From Takakia lepidozioides (taxonomy: Eukaryota > Streptophyta > Takakiopsida > Takakiales > Takakiaceae): 64,000 nt of DNA. Location of the stretch: assembly GCA_030704615.1 (NCBI GenBank), contig CM060731.1, forward strand, positions 14,446,001 through 14,510,000. The letters are read 5' to 3'. Shown here one piece after another: positions 1 to 10,502 of the stretch. How positions within the stretch are numbered: position 1 is the stretch's first letter; each line of letters opens with the position of its first letter. Both the position numbers and the translations under genes were made by a program. A model generated the notes under the pieces. The model was not told where the DNA came from. It did not search any database and saw only the letters and a program-made list of their open reading frames with translations.

Positions 1-40
1 TATGCCACTAGGCATTCTTAGAGGTGAGGGTGTTTGGCAG

Positions 41-128
41 GTTGCAAACTATTTAGATCGGGCTGTAAGCGGACTGGGAAGACAGCCTTTGAAAGTCCTG
101 TTGCAAGTGAACACTAGTGGAGAGGATT
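41..128 (+). CDS. Partial: one exon of a YggS/PROSC-family PLP-binding protein
   Basis: A single exon read in frame 2 encodes VANYLDRAVSGLGRQPLKV followed by LLQVNTSGEDC. The block KVLxQVNTSGE is a hallmark of the YggS/PROSC (PLPBP) family, which binds pyridoxal phosphate and keeps its cellular level in balance. The exon is bounded by an AG acceptor at 39-40 and a good GTAAG donor at 129. Earlier exons lie outside the window. I found no later exon (for example the GLMTIG-type block), so either the next intron is very long, or the gene is broken by the repeats that follow. Family call is fairly safe; functionality cannot be judged. Confidence 0.6.
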
Positions 129-342
129 GTAAGTTTCACAGGCCCTCTTGTTCTTTCTTTGCCTGCTTGTTCCTAAGAATTTGTTGTCATCTTTAAGCAA
201 TTAGAGAGAGAAAGAGAAACATATACATGCCTTTGAAGATATATCAAATTTTGAGGATATGATTGTGAGAACTCATAGATATCTTCTAAACACTGGCCTC
301 CATGCATGTTAGGAAGAGAATACAGCCTACAAGTATTCCAAG

Positions 343-1332
343 ATGGATAACAGGTGCCTACGACCACCTTCTTCAGAATACGATGAAGGAGATGGGCATG
401 ATACCTTCACTCCTCCACAAAGGGTGGTGTTGCCTTGCCAAGGACAGTCTTCAAGAATGCAATCAAATCTCTCCGCCAGTGCATCTCCAAGTCATCAAGG
501 TTCAAGGTATAGTGCAGAGACCGAGACATTTACACCTCCTCCAAGGGTGGCAGTGTTTCCATCCCCACTTCAGGGACGTGAGCAAGGATTTGCATTTCCT
601 CCCCAATTTGGGGGAGCTTCGAGAGGCAGACCAGCCGCAAGTGCTACACGTACTCGCCATTCACAAATCTTCAACCGGACTGTGTATCAATTACCAAGAG
701 GAACCATTTGGGTGCGCAAACAAGGTGGTACAGTACCCACAGTGGCTACTTGGCCATCTGATATTCCAGCAGTGGCCATGAGTTTATCATTAGAGACTCG
801 GTGGGCTGGTTGTGTGTACCCATCACCTTTCACACCCACCTCTGTGGAGTTCGCAATTGCAAATGCATTTGCGCAAGTCCCACGATATGCTCATACCACA
901 AGGCCAACCTACTCGGGAATATTCTACAAGAGATCAAAGAGGCTAGAGGGGGCAGGTTCACAACGGAGTTATTCACTCTTACCATTTGTGGCAAATCCTG
1001 GAAGCTTGTTTGGAATGGTTACATCCAACACGTATTTGGTGTATTGCCCAGAGCCTAGCATCCTACCAAAGGCTGCTGTTACTTCTTACATTGCAATGTT
1101 GCAAGGAGACATGCCTAATGATGAAGATGACAGTACACTGCCTTCACCATATGAAGACCAATTTCCTCCCTCATCATTTGTTGCATCATCATCAAGGGGA
1201 CCAACATCAATCCCATACCGCGCTGGACCTTCTACAGGTACACTATTCTTGATGCATTTTCATGAAATTGAACTTCCAAGTAGAGACCTCTCTGAATTAA
1301 TTCTGCAGGTACAGAAGTTTAAGCTCCATTAA
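343..1332 (+). CDS. Unassigned 329-codon open reading frame
   Basis: A long open frame starts at an ATG at 343. It is rich in Ser, Pro and Thr, holds two related TPPxRV segments near residues 22 and 64, and an acidic stretch near residue 260. I recognise no domain. Two other frames are also open here (302-781 and 801-1058); the latter, around residues GRFTTELFTLTICGKSW, looks at least as protein-like. A pyrimidine-rich CTGCAG and other splice-like sites occur, so this may be exons of a gene interrupted by the Ty3 element just downstream, possibly the N-terminal part of the HECT pseudogene at 6.9-9.4 kb. That link is inference only. Confidence 0.25.
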   Translation: MDNRCLRPPSSEYDEGDGHDTFTPPQRVVLPCQGQSSRMQSNLSASASPSHQGSRYSAETETFTPPPRVAVFPSPLQGREQGFAFPPQFGGASRGRPAASATRTRHSQIFNRTVYQLPRGTIWVRKQGGTVPTVATWPSDIPAVAMSLSLETRWAGCVYPSPFTPTSVEFAIANAFAQVPRYAHTTRPTYSGIFYKRSKRLEGAGSQRSYSLLPFVANPGSLFGMVTSNTYLVYCPEPSILPKAAVTSYIAMLQGDMPNDEDDSTLPSPYEDQFPPSSFVASSSRGPTSIPYRAGPSTGTLFLMHFHEIELPSRDLSELILQVQKFKLH

Positions 1333-1540
1333 GAAGGAATCTGTCTCTACCAATCTGGTCGTGAAGTGGTCTCTATATACCCCAATAATTTAGTGAACTG
1401 CAGCCTTGTGCCAAAAGTGATGGCACTTAGTGATACCCCATCCGTGGCAGGGAAGAAGCTTAGGGAGTATATGGTTGGGCAGAACAGAAATATTATGTGA
1501 CCATTTTAAAACTCACCAATCTCTGACAAAACAGAAGGTG

Positions 1541-1912
1541 GATGTCACGGACATAGCCCAGAGGAACTTACCAGGAGTAAATACCAGAAGTTACAAAGTT
1601 ACCAAGTTACCGAAAGTTACCATGATCTACCATGATTTACCATTACTTACCAAGTTATCGAGAGTTTACCAAATTACCAAGAGTAACTTGGGAAACTGCT
1701 CAGGAAGCTTCATTTGGAGGAAATTTCTCCATCAAGATATCTCTTTTGTTTAAGGAAGCTTCTCCATCAAGAAACCTTTGTTTAATCTTGAAAACTTCTC
1801 CAGCAAGAAACCTCCATAGGGGAAGCTTCTTAGGGAAGCTTCTTAGTAGCCAGTATATATAGGAGACAAGACTGGATACTCTTCAGTCTCGCCAGCACCA
1901 GTTCAAGCTACA
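1541..1912 (+). repeat. 5' LTR (truncated) of the Ty3 element
   Basis: This copy starts GATGTCACGGACATAGCCC and matches 5632 onward for about 370 bp. Shared features include TTACC-rich runs, several AGGAAGCTTC motifs and a TATATATAGG box at 1853. It carries an extra 17-bp duplication of the GGGAAGCTTCTTAG region and lacks an 18-bp TTACC segment present in the 3' copy. Similarity stops after 1912 (CAGTTCAAGCTAC), where unrelated DNA begins, so the 3' part of this LTR and the primer binding site are missing. Confidence 0.8.
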
Positions 1913-2237
1913 CTACAATACACCCTACGTAATTTCGACGATTTAGTTTGACGCTGGCGTTGACTATTGTCACTTTCGACTGTTCCAACCATTTTGCAGT
2001 CAAAATTTATATTAAAATATTCGAGGTGCTAAACAACCGCGAAAATTTTGACTGTAATGAGCGATTTTGACTACCTAAAATGAGCTGACTGAGACAACCA
2101 GTTAAGCAATGGCATGTGTAATCACAATATATAAACTATATATAGTAATATATACGTGGATAATAAGAAATAAAAACATTTAACTATTTTTTCACTGACC
2201 CAGCACATTAATAGTAAACTAATCGTGTGCTGGTTAA

Positions 2238-2403
2238 GGTTAGTGAAACAAAACAACTGAATTATCTGAACGAATGATAAACAATCACCTTGCTGGCAGC
2301 TATTGGATGAACGTATGAAAGGTTAGTGAAACAAAACAACTGAATTATCTGAACGAATGATAAACAAACGCATTGCTGGCAGCTGTTGGATGAACGTATG
2401 AAA
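2238..2403. repeat. Tandem duplication, 83-bp period
   Basis: GGTTAGTGAAACAAAACAAC starts at 2238 and again at 2321. The unit includes GAATTATCTGAACGAATGAT and GGATGAACGTATGAAA. Shorter GGATGAACG echoes continue to about 2475. It lies inside the region that replaces gag and RT of the Ty3 element. Confidence 0.85.
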
Positions 2404-2663
2404 TATAATTTGTGTGTACTGGATGAACGTATGAATGAACGATAAAGCAAACGCTGGCAACTATTGGATGAACGGAAAATTAAATGGATGGATGGATAGA
2501 TTGATAGAAAACCCAAAATCCATCCATCTACGATACATTCATCCAAATAATTCATTTGGATTTAGGGTTGCGGGATTGCGTTCAGCGATGAGTAAATTAT
2601 GGGACTTGATCGTTTTGTTGTTTTTGCGTGGTAGGATCTGCTGGATATGCAATAGCTTGGGTG

Positions 2664-3345
2664 GACAACCGCAATCACAAGGTGTGGCTTTTCTTAATGT
2701 ACGATGTGAAGATGTTTGTCCATCCTGCAAATGTGGGCTCTTAGTACCATGATTTGGTATTCTTCCTGATATTTACGACGTTCTTGGGAGAGTCGGCTTG
2801 GTCTTAGCAGGCCGTGTTTCAATCTCCGCCCGCTCAGCTGCATCGTGGTGGTTCTCGCAGACCAATCCTCTCGCAGACCAATCCGACATTACCTGACTAT
2901 AGACACAAGCAGCACACACAAGAGGTGCTCAGTCAAATCCTCGATGGGTCATGACACAAGGTCGAGGACAATGTGGTGAGAGCACCTTCTTCGACGTTTT
3001 TCAACCTGTTTTGCCCGCTCATCAGACTCGGCCCTGAATTTGCAGCACGGAGCAGAGTAGACATGAATTTTGTAAAGATCCTTCACGATGGTGCGACAAC
3101 CGCAATCGCAAGGTGTGGTTTTTTCTTAATGTACGATGTGAAGAAGTTTGTCCATCATGTAAATGTGGGCTGTTGGCTCCTGTTAGTACCATGATTTGGT
3201 ATTCTTCCTGATGTTTACAAGGTTCTTGGGAGAGAGCTTGGTCTTAGCAGACCGTGTTTCAATATCTGCTCAGCTGCACCGTGGTTGTTCTTACAAACCA
3301 ATCCGACAGTTCCTGACGATGGACACAAGCAGCACACACAAGAGG
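2664..3345. repeat. Two diverged direct repeats of about 250 bp (2664-2925, 3095-3345)
   Basis: Both copies run from GACAACCGCAATC to AAGCAGCACACACAAGAGG and share TTCTTAATGTACGATGTGAA, GGTATTCTTCCTGAT and TTGGTCTTAGCA. They differ by substitutions and small indels and are offset by about 420-431 bp. On the minus strand both encode similar short peptides rich in Cys and basic residues, so they may derive from an old transposase gene, but I cannot name the family. Confidence 0.75.
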
Positions 3346-3423
3346 ATATTTGGGTTGATGGTCTGTCAAATCCTAAAGGCTGAAGTAGACATTCACAACG
3401 GCTCCAATACTGGTACATGCAGA

Positions 3424-4990
3424 CCCATCTAAACCATTTTTTTTGGAAGCAGATGCATTGGACTTTGCACTTGGCGTGATACTCTCTCAATACGGTACAG
3501 ATGGCCGACTTCACCCTGTTGGTTTTCGTTCTCGCAAATTTTCCGCTGCGGAGATCAATTATGAAATCCATGACAAAGAACTTCTAGCGATTATTGATGT
3601 TTTTGAGGAGTGACGTCATTTATTGGAGGAAGCTAAACATCAGGTTACAGTCTATACCGATCACAAAAATCTCGAGTATTTTATGAGTGCTCGTGTTTTG
3701 AATCGACGTCAAGCGAGATGGAGTATGTCACTAGCAATGTTTGATTTTGTTATTACCTACAGTCCCAGACATCTTCAAGGAAAACCAGATGCTCTTTTTC
3801 GACGATCGTATCTTGCGCCAAAAGAAGGGGATGCAGCTTTTGACCAACATAAATCCATCATCTTGAAACCAACAAATCTCCAAGTGAATATGTTATCCAT
3901 GTCTACCTGTGACGATGTAGAGATCATAAAGAAGATCCAGGAAGCACTGAAGAGCGACCAATTTGCCACGACACTACGAAGTCAACTAAATCGACCTCGA
4001 GTCAACCCACATGTTACAAACGACTTCAAATACAAAGATGACACATTTCATTCCATGTAATAAGACGGTTACCGGCGAGGAAACTGCAAGACTCTTCCTC
4101 AATAATATCTACCGCATTCATGGACTCCCGAATGACATCGTATCTGATCGAGGACCACGGTTCATATCAAATTTCTGGAGGGGATTATTTCACATATTGG
4201 ATATTAAGATCAACCTCTCTACAACTAATCATCCACAGACTGATGGTCAAACCGAACGTGTAAACCAAATTTTGGAGCAGTATCTTCGCTGTACGATAAA
4301 TTATCACCAAGATAATTGGACGGACCTTTTGTCATTGGCTGAGTTTGCCTACAACAACACTATACATTCTTCGACCAAACAAACTTCATTTTTCTCCAAT
4401 TATGGTCATCATCCTCGAGCAAACCCTTTCCAAATGAAGACTGTTGGAATCCCTACTGTAGAAAACCTTGTTATTCATCTTGCTATGATTCACAAGGAGC
4501 TTACATTCTACCTCGTAGAAGCTCAAAAACAATACAAGGAGTATGCAGATCAACGTCGCCAACTCCAACCCCAGTTCAAGGTCGGAGATCGTGTGTGGCT
4601 TCTTCGACGGGACATACAAACCTCGCGACCATCAAGGAAGTTGGATTATCAACGCCTGAGACCATTCAAAATTATTCGACAAATAAATCCGGTCAGTTTT
4701 CGGCTTGAACTCCAACGAAGTATGTACATCCATCCAGTCTTTCATGTTTCATTATTGGAGTTGTATCATCCATGGAATATTCCAGGGAGAGTCTCTGTAC
4801 CACCTCCACCAATCGAAGTCAATCAGGAAATTGAGTATGAAGTCGACGAAGTCCTAGACTCTCGCATCAAGTATAAACGTCTTGAGTATTTCGTACATTG
4901 GAAAGGTTACGACATCAGCGAATAAACGTGGGAACCTTCATCCAACCTCGCCAATGCATTTGACAAAGTCCAAGAGTTTCATCAATGATA
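3424..4990 (+). pseudogene. Ty3 pol remnant: RNase H, integrase core, chromodomain
   Basis: Frame 1 (3424-4060) reads [19 protein letters not shown] then KHQVTVYTDHKNLEYF, the RNase H domain of Ty3 pol, followed by the connector motif RHLQGKPDAL. TGA at 3611-3613 replaces an expected Trp codon. After 4060 the frame changes to 4011-4925: DIVSDRGPRF and TDGQTERVNQ mark the catalytic core of integrase, GDRVWLL the GPY-like region, and VDEVLDSR...VHWKGY the chromodomain. TAA at 4923-4925 cuts the chromodomain; its tail (TWEPSSNLANA) continues in frame to about 4990. The HHCC zinc finger of integrase is absent, implying a deletion near 4015. Not functional. Confidence 0.85.
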
Positions 4991-5059
4991 TCCAGCTAAG
5001 CCCCGAGCTACACGTCAATAAGACGTCACAACGATGATGTCAGCCAAGTTAGCTTCAAG

Positions 5060-5578
5060 GTGAAGACTCCACATTCAATGTACTTGATATACACTAAGGA
5101 AGGAGGAACACCACACATCAGTATATATAGCTACACTTCCAGCACTTCTAGCACTCTTGCATCTTGTATTGGCAGTATGGAGTCACAGGAACTAGATACT
5201 TTGGAGTTGTCGCTTACCCAACTACCAGATCAGCCGTTCCGACTCTCACGACCTTCAACATCACGTCGACGCTCTCGAGACGATGGGCCACCAATGCGAC
5301 GCGTACTTCCTCGTCTGGACCCTGTACGACGGCAAGTGGAACCTACTCGAAGTCTGATAATTCTGTTGGAGGTTGAGGCTTCGGACCTAGAGGGCAACGA
5401 AATCATGTTTGAAGACAACTTCGAAAATCAGAATGCTCAAATCACTGTGTGGTCCCAAGTTCAAGGTGTTGGACATTATCGATGGTTGCAGGGACCTATA
5501 AATCATTTGAGTCAAGAACGAAGAGCCGAATACTTGGCAAGTACCATTCGTCGGATTTTGGATTTTCTCCAACCCTAA
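5060..5578 (+). CDS. Extra ORF between pol and the 3' LTR of the Ty3 element
   Basis: A 172-codon ORF lies downstream of the chromodomain and ends 53 bp before the 3' LTR. The first ATG is at 5060; a second at 5177 (MESQELDTLELSLTQL) may be the true start because a TATATATAG box at about 5121 precedes it and resembles the LTR promoter. The protein has an Arg/Ser-rich stretch (about residues 62-95), then an acidic region and a Trp-containing C-terminal part (VWSQVQGVGHYRWLQ). Function unknown. Being uninterrupted next to a broken pol, it could be recently copied, under selection, or just a lucky open frame. Confidence 0.4.
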   Translation: MKTPHSMYLIYTKEGGTPHISIYSYTSSTSSTLASCIGSMESQELDTLELSLTQLPDQPFRLSRPSTSRRRSRDDGPPMRRVLPRLDPVRRQVEPTRSLIILLEVEASDLEGNEIMFEDNFENQNAQITVWSQVQGVGHYRWLQGPINHLSQERRAEYLASTIRRILDFLQP

Positions 5579-5630
5579 GCAAGTCCAAGATTTTACTGCT
5601 TCTCGAGGAACTCGGCGCTAGAGAAGGGGG

Positions 5631-6240
5631 TGATGTCACGGACATAGCCCAGATGAACTTACCAGGAGTAAATACCAGAAGTTATCAAGTTACCAAGTTA
5701 CCGAAAGTTACCATGACTTACCGTAATTTATCATGATCTACCATGATTTACCATTACTTACTAAGTTACCGAGAGTATACCAAATTATCAAGAGTAACTT
5801 GGGAAACTGCTCAGGAAGCTTCTTTTGAAAGAAACTTCTCCATCAAGATATCTCTTTTGTTTAAGGAAGCTTCTCTATCAAGAAACCTTTGTTTAATCTT
5901 GGAAACTTCTCCAGCAAGAAACCTCCATAGGGGAAGCTTCTTAGTAGCCAGTATATATAGGAGGCGAGACTGGACAATCTTCAGTCTCGCCAACACCAGT
6001 TCCAGCTACTCTTGTTTCCAGTTTCCAGTACTCCAGTCCAGTATCCTAGCCCAGTTTCCAGTATCTGGTACTCGAGACCGGTTTCCAGCATTCCAGTATT
6101 CAAGTCGTGTTCCAATATATTGTACCATTGTTCATTGTTATAAAGATCGTTTTGATTCATATTTACTCATCGTGCATACGGCCACGCTGACCTTGACTTG
6201 CCTAATAGTCTGATATCTTGTTTGTGTTCAGTCATGTTCT
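5631..6240 (+). repeat. 3' LTR of the Ty3 element
   Basis: Starts TGATGTCACGGACATAGCCC right after the polypurine tract. It parallels the 5' LTR to about 6007 and has a TATATATAGG box at 5952. It then continues through a stretch of repeated CCAGT(A/T)TCC-like motifs (6008-6110) that the 5' copy has lost. The exact right edge is not visible; about 6240 is an estimate. Confidence 0.7.
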
Positions 6241-6865
6241 CGTCCTTGACAGTAGACCTCCCGCAATGCTAGGAGGCATCGATGATGTCTACATGTATCC
6301 AGATGATCGATTCTTGCGTGTTCCAGCATCTTCCAATCAAAGAGCTCGATTGTCTTTGTCACTTCCCTCCTCTGATGAAAGACCTTCTCAAACTTCGCGC
6401 ATGGATACCTCCTCCTATCCAGGTTCTCACATCACATACACATCTATTATATATTAGTATCTGTTTTAGAAATCCAAATCCAAATGCAATTGATCAAATA
6501 TGGAAGCGAGAAATTGCTGCTGATTCCTGATTTATGAATCGGAATGACTGGCCCGATCCAATATGGGGAGAACTTAGCAAAGCACCTGATGTAACTACAA
6601 TAGAAACATGAGAAGCCCTTGAGGGCTGTATCTGTAAAAGACGAGGGGCTGCCATGGTGAATATAGTTAGTGTACTGGCATGACCTATATGTACAAGGTG
6701 CTACTTGCCAAAAGACAACATGTGCTAAATTCCTCAAAACTTTGTACAGGTCCCCCGTCATTCCCCTATGTACAACTGAATCTCAATGCTTCCACAAGCG
6801 ACCAGTCACCCACATGACCAACATCTCTCTCTCCCTCTGAAAATCCTAATGATGGTTTTGATCAC
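6241..6865. other. No confident gene; possible exon debris
   Basis: A short open stretch at 6264-6430 encodes a Ser/Pro-rich peptide (VYMYPDDRFLRVPASS). It has the same flavour as the unassigned ORF at 343-1332, so the Ty3 element may have landed inside one gene. No domain is seen. Confidence 0.3.
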
Positions 6866-9412
6866 TTGGAGGATGTGGTCCAAGATGGACCTATGAACCA
6901 GCCTCTCATCATCAGTGACTCCAATGATGACTTCAAGATAGAATCCTTGTCAGAGTTGTGGATCTGTTCGTGCAAAGCTTACTTTGACGCCTTGGAGGAA
7001 CGTCACATCAAGGTTGGTTGGTTGCAAAGTGACAACAATGTTTCTGAAGAAAGAAGATCTAAAACATTTTGGATGGAGTCATTCGAAGATAAGGTTAGGG
7101 GAGATTCGTCTCTGGAGGAGGGGCTAAGACAAATTGGTCTGGAGCTATGCAATCGCAAAGACACGAGAGGGGTGGGATGTACCGAGCTTGAATCGGCAAA
7201 GGTGATCAGAGATGAGACCTTAGCCATGTTTGCACCAAACGACATTCGAAGGGAATTCAAATTTGTTGCTCTACCATATTGGAAAAAATGGGATGAGTTT
7301 GAGGCATGTGTTGCCCAAACTGAAGAGTGCGATGCCTTACAAGCAGCAAAGGCTCTTGTAGAAGCTTATGGCAAGGGCCTAGAAAGAGGACCATCATCAG
7401 ATCTTGAAGATGTGGACAAAATCTTGGAGATGCCCACATTCAACTCTTTTACAAGATCCCAATTGGACATTATGTGCCATCAAGCACATCAGCTCACCGA
7501 AGAAGACGAGTCAATCTTATTGGAAGCCCGTACACAGCCCGTACACAAGTGGATGAGGCACTCTTCGCCTATCAACACTTCTATGTAGAGAGGAAAGTGT
7601 TCAAGACCTACAACGACCACCTAAGCTCCTCCATGATCCAGGAGACTCGAATTAAGGTATAACAGAAAAAACCGCCACCCTGTTACCAGAATTGTGAAAG
7701 CCCAACATTGTTATTTACTATAAGAAAAGATTTACTATCACAAAGATTTGTTGTCATGGAGATTAAAATTACACATGCATATGACTACAAGCATATGCAT
7801 ATGATTTAACAAACTCTCATAAAAAAACATTGGAATTCTGTAGGTGCACCAAGGAAAAGATTTGCAGGCTTTTACAGAACAATGGTGCAAAATCTTGTTA
7901 TCCAAAGAAGCTTGGTACAAACCTAAGGTGGATTTCATACACGCAAGCGGGATCGCAGAAACAAACACATATGACGCTGACGGGTTGCGAGATGCGTGGC
8001 TTACCAATACATGGAAACAATTCTGGTCAATCCACTACGTGAGATTCCCTTTCACCTATAATATATGCCCAGCAGAGCAAAAATAAGTATCCAATTTTAG
8101 TTGACATAATTTGGGATAAGTTGGACTAACTTTGTGTTATTCTTGGCCCCAGAATTACAACCAGATATTTGAATATGTGGACAATATGCAAGGACAACTT
8201 TTACATGTCAAGCTCGATACCGAGGTCGTGCGTCCTGATATGCAACTAGACACTGTAAATCCTCTATCCCTGCTCAAATCCAACACTCTAATTAACCACT
8301 CTCACATGTTGGCCAGACTTCTCGGGGCCACCTTGTATTGGTGGAGAGAGAGGGAGAGGAAAGGTTTGAGAGAGAGAGAAAGAGAGGTGGAATTAGTAGG
8401 CACTCCCCAATCTAGAGGGGGCAAGCATCTCTGGCCACAGGCGTCTCTGGGTGTGCCTCACACTTCGCCCACATCTTCCTCTTCAAAAACTGGTCTGTTT
8501 TTCAGTAAACACAATTAGTAGATTTCCTTCAATTGATTTCCACTGACTAATAGTCGAAAATTCTTAAACGCGGGCCCGCATGCTCGGACATCTAATCTTC
8601 AAGCTGGCCTCTTATATGATTAAGGTCCCACACTTCTTTTCGTATGCAACCCTACTCATAATGTTGAACCAGATGCCAACGTCTCAAAACCTGGAGAAAG
8701 AGGTTGACCAAAAACTACGCACAGATTTAGAGAGAGATTTTAGGCTCGGATGGCCAAGCAAGTGGGCACTTCTTACGCGATTGACCAGATCTATTGAAGA
8801 TGCTACAGACCCGGTCAAGGAGCTGTCTACAGAGCAGATTGATGAAGGTCTTGGGTGGACATTCCGAAATTTTGAAGTGAAGGAGGAGAGTTGGGAGAGG
8901 GATGTGAAATCCAAAGTTGGAGCAATAATATACATCCACCTATTTGAGGGTCGAAGGGAAATAGGCCTTGCCATGCATGAAGGGTTTGTTCTGGGTATCG
9001 AGCATGCAAATGCATCTCCCCAAAAAAATCAGAAATGCGAGCTTGCTTGGATCTACTCACTCCAGAGACGCTAAGGGTGTTGTTCAACGGGACCTGTGTT
9101 ATTGAGGCGGCAGATTTCCTACGACACTGCGACTTCCACCACTCCATTGACCCCGTGCAATGCCATTGGTTCACGAGGTGTGTGAACAGGATGACCTATG
9201 CAGAAAGAACTCGTCTTGCCGTGTTTACGACAGGTCTGGAGTATTTTGGAGCGCGACGCATGAGCATCATGCTCCTAGACCGAAAAGATAACCCTTGCAT
9301 TCAGTCCTCTACCTGTGTGCAGACCCTTTATCTACCACCCTACAAAGACGAGCAAATGATGTTTCGAAGGATACAATACTCAATAATGGACACAAGTTAT
9401 GGGAGACCATGA
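6866..9412 (+). pseudogene. HECT-type E3 ubiquitin ligase-like pseudogene
   Basis: HECT ligases take ubiquitin on a C-lobe cysteine and pass it to substrates. Four phase-0 exons are visible: to 7656, 7844-8038, 8153-8254 and 8673-9412. The last encodes the end of the N-lobe (AMHEGFVLGI, LLTPETLRVLFNGT) and the C-lobe (MTYAERTRLAVFTTG, then SSTCVQTLYLPPYKDEQMM) with the acceptor Cys in the STC position. The first exons (ALFAYQHFYVERKV, FTEQWCKILLSKEAW) are unassigned. Two lesions break the frame: an 11-bp tandem duplication GCCCGTACACA at 7526-7547, and a one-base change at the A7 run near 9020, after which the C-lobe is read in another frame. Upstream exons are unknown. HECT call is good; that it is dead is likely. 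Confidence 0.65.
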
Positions 9413-9749
9413 CAATATATGTGTACCTAGCTAGGAGACTGCGTGGAAGGACCTTGCATGTTGTAGACATGTCGGCATAGACATTGAGGAGTGGAATCTG
9501 CAAGTAACCAACAAATCCTTTTAGCAGAAAATTGAAGGTGAGGTGCAAACCAATTCAGAAGTATATCTAGGGACATCATCAGTGAGATTGACATCCTGAA
9601 AGAGACCATCAATTGACTGTGTGAACAAAATAGTGAACAATTGAACAGACTGTGTGAACAATTGACTGTTTACAATTTGTCAGAAACTGTGTGAACAAAA
9701 CAATTCATGCCTCTATGCCACTGAGCAATATAGATATAATGGAAGTCAC

Positions 9750-10440
9750 ATGTGTTGGGACACACAACTATTCTTGTGGGAGATGGGCCCAAAGTTGGGT
9801 ACAAACCAAAGCCCTTGGAAGAGCTGGGAGTGAGGCCATGTGGTTGCCCCTTAGCAACAGATGGGTGCAGGGTCTGCTCTTTGGTGAAGGACTCAGCCCC
9901 TGCCTGTGATGTTAGACCCACAGCACGCCCAACCCCTAATGCCATAGCAGCCTCAACACTTGTAGCCCTATTCGGTAAATTCTCATTCCATGTAGTGGCT
10001 GGTAGAGGCAGCCGCTGACCTCGGCCTACTCCCTGGCCAACATCAAGCGAATCCTTCAAGAGCTGCAATATTTGAACTTGGCAGCTCTCCAAAAAAATCC
10101 GAGCAATAGTTCCTTTCCAATGAATCATCGAGGGGATATTGTAACCAGGACACCTCTTGGATATTGTTGTTAGAGGGTGTTGGGGCTCTAGCAGCTGTCT
10201 CATTCACTACTGCTTCTAGCATGGAATCCTTGACAGGGGTGGGTGGCTTTGGCGGAACCAACACTTCTTCAGTTTCTTGCCCATTGGTCCAATGAGGGGA
10301 GTAGGTCAGCTGCCACTGTGATTTACTCCCTTTGCTGCTTTGGCCCTGCATGTAAGGAAGGGACGCCAAACCCACATTGGCTGGTTTGGAGCATGCTGAC
10401 ATGCACTCCTTAAGCACCCCAACTTGAATGGATTCTAGAG
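9750..10440 (-). pseudogene. Phytochrome-interacting factor (PIF)-like fragment without bHLH
   Basis: Reading on the minus strand, an exon follows an AG acceptor near 10440 and encodes, after a Ser/Gln-rich stretch, VPPKPPTPVKDSMLEA and then EVSWLQYPLDDSLERNYC plus SDFFGELPSS. The SWLQYPLDDxLExxxCSxFFxELP block is the conserved motif found between the phytochrome-binding motif and the bHLH domain of plant PIF transcription factors. The frame stops at 10043. A second frame takes over from about 10090 (DSLDVGQGVGRGQRLPLP, AAMALGVGRAVGL), so an indel or sequencing error lies there. No bHLH exon is found at lower coordinates, where the HECT pseudogene sits, and no N-terminal APB motif is seen upstream. 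Probably a truncated gene copy. Confidence 0.5.
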
Positions 10441-10467
10441 ACTTAGCCTGGTTGGAGTTATCAACCC

Positions 10468-10469
10468 AT

Positions 10470-10500
<31 letters not shown>
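10468..10500. repeat. (GT)n(GA)n microsatellite
   Basis: A run of TGTGTGTGTGTG followed by AGAGAGAGAGAGAG. It is a simple compound dinucleotide repeat next to the PIF-like fragment. Confidence 0.9.

Positions 10501-10502
<2 letters not shown>

Larger units (their letters stand above)
1541..6240 (+). mobile_element. Degenerate Ty3/gypsy (chromovirus) LTR retrotransposon
   Basis: Two directly repeated LTR copies (1541-1912 and 5631 to about 6240) flank a pol remnant with RNase H, integrase core and chromodomain in that order, which defines a Ty3/gypsy chromovirus on the plus strand. A purine tract GAGAAGGGGG (5621-5630) sits immediately before the 3' LTR, as expected for plus-strand priming. 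Gag, protease, reverse transcriptase and the integrase zinc finger are not visible: 1913-3420 is filled with unrelated repeats. The pol frame has stop codons and a frame change. The right LTR end and target duplication could not be fixed, so the end coordinate is approximate. Confidence 0.85.

Noticed and set aside
1912-1930. CACTACAATACACCC at the break of the 5' LTR as the start of a second CACTA element
   Set aside because: No inverted TTGTAGTG-type end or 3-bp duplication was found downstream, and no subterminal repeat array follows; probably coincidence.
10469-10500. GA/GT microsatellite as a regulatory GAGA element
   Set aside because: A simple repeat next to a dead gene fragment; there is no evidence of function.
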